Origin: an uncultured Collinsella sp.
Lineage (GTDB): Bacteria > Actinomycetota > Coriobacteriia > Coriobacteriales > Coriobacteriaceae
NCBI GenBank assembly: GCA_958453575.1
Contig: CAUDYH010000101.1
Location: 1-5,497, forward strand
DNA: 5,497 nt
Reading direction: 5' to 3'
A program made the position numbers and the translations under genes. Shown here one piece after another: positions 5,202 through 5,497 of the stretch (position 1 is the stretch's first letter; every line of letters begins with the position of its first letter). The notes beneath the pieces are model-generated. The model saw nothing but the letters and a program-made list of their open reading frames with translations, was not told where the DNA came from and did not search any database.

Positions 5202-5497
5202 GTGGAGACCAATATCCAAAAGATGCAAGTGCTGCTCGAGACGGTGCGTGCCGGCAGCTTTACGCGTGCTGCAGAGCGCCTGAGCTATTCGCAATCGGGC
5301 GTGAGCCGCATGGTGGCCGACCTCGAGGCCGACTGGGGCTTTAAGGTGCTCGACCGCAGCCGCGAGGGCGTGACGCTTTCTGCCGACGGGCGGCAGGTCA
5401 TGCCGGCTGTCGAGGCGCTCTGCGAGGAATTCATTCGCTTGCAGCGGCGTGTGGATGAGATGCGTGGGCTCATGCGTGGCAAAATCTGCATCGGTAC
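5202..5497 (+). CDS. LysR-type transcriptional regulator, N-terminal part
   Basis: An open frame from GTG 5202 runs off the right edge after 98 full codons. It encodes the winged helix-turn-helix domain of LysR-type regulators. The signature Q-x-L-x-x-V-x-A-G-S-F-T-R-A-A-E-R-L-S-Y-S-Q-S-G-V-S (about 9-35) is followed by V-A-D-L-E-A-D-W-G-F-K-V-L-D-R (38-52) and then V-T-L-S-A-D-G (57-63). The linker helix begins near residue 65. The effector-binding domain lies beyond the window. Trp45 replaces the common Leu of the E-x-x-L-G motif, a small variation. ATG 5223 is an in-frame alternative but has no matching ribosome site. The gene is divergent from the EamA exporter, and LysR proteins usually bind the shared spacer, repress themselves and switch on the divergent gene when a small molecule binds. 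The inducer is unknown, possibly the exporter's substrate. Confidence 0.92.
   Translation, partial: METNIQKMQVLLETVRAGSFTRAAERLSYSQSGVSRMVADLEADWGFKVLDRSREGVTLSADGRQVMPAVEALCEEFIRLQRRVDEMRGLMRGKICIG

Noticed and set aside
5159..5344. Plus-strand 61-codon open frame overlapping the LysR start
   Set aside because: It is out of frame with the clear LysR helix-turn-helix and has no good ribosome site.

Overview
The window looks like chromosomal DNA from a gut-associated, high-GC Gram-positive bacterium, most likely a Coriobacteriia member of the Collinsella/Olsenella type. This is inferred from several things: GC-rich coding sequence with strong AGGAGG-type ribosome binding sites, a bile salt hydrolase, an AzgA-type purine permease, and a secreted beta-helix surface protein. 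The genus is inferred from general resemblance and has not been tested by a search. There are six protein genes, two of them cut by the window edges. I see no tRNA, rRNA, CRISPR array, insertion sequence, integrase or phage gene.

Left part, minus strand: base 1 to 838 is the N-terminal 279 residues of a secreted, repetitive surface protein that runs off the left edge. Upstream of it lie a small palindrome and a candidate promoter. Positions 979-1020 hold a strong intrinsic terminator that belongs to the next minus-strand gene, a 437-residue NCS2/AzgA-type nucleobase permease (1046-2359).

Middle, plus strand: a short peptide deformylase-like gene (2553-2972) is divergent from the permease. 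Its protein keeps the metal ligands of the family but lacks the catalytic glutamate. A stable terminator (3005-3046) separates it from a bile salt hydrolase (3104-4069) with all the expected active-site residues. The leader of the hydrolase gene can fold into an 11-bp helix that buries its Shine-Dalgarno sequence and the first base of its start codon.

Right part: the bile salt hydrolase converges on an EamA/DMT-family exporter (minus strand, 4172-5083), with a 16-bp inverted repeat between them serving as a two-way terminator. The exporter is divergent from a LysR-type regulator (plus strand, from 5202, cut by the right edge). Their 118-bp shared spacer carries overlapping palindromes with a T-N11-A LysR-type core, which suggests that the regulator controls itself and the exporter.

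I do not see an undescribed multi-gene system here. The observations most worth a second look are the degenerate deformylase-like protein, the ribosome-site-sequestering helix in front of the bile salt hydrolase, and the LysR/EamA operator.
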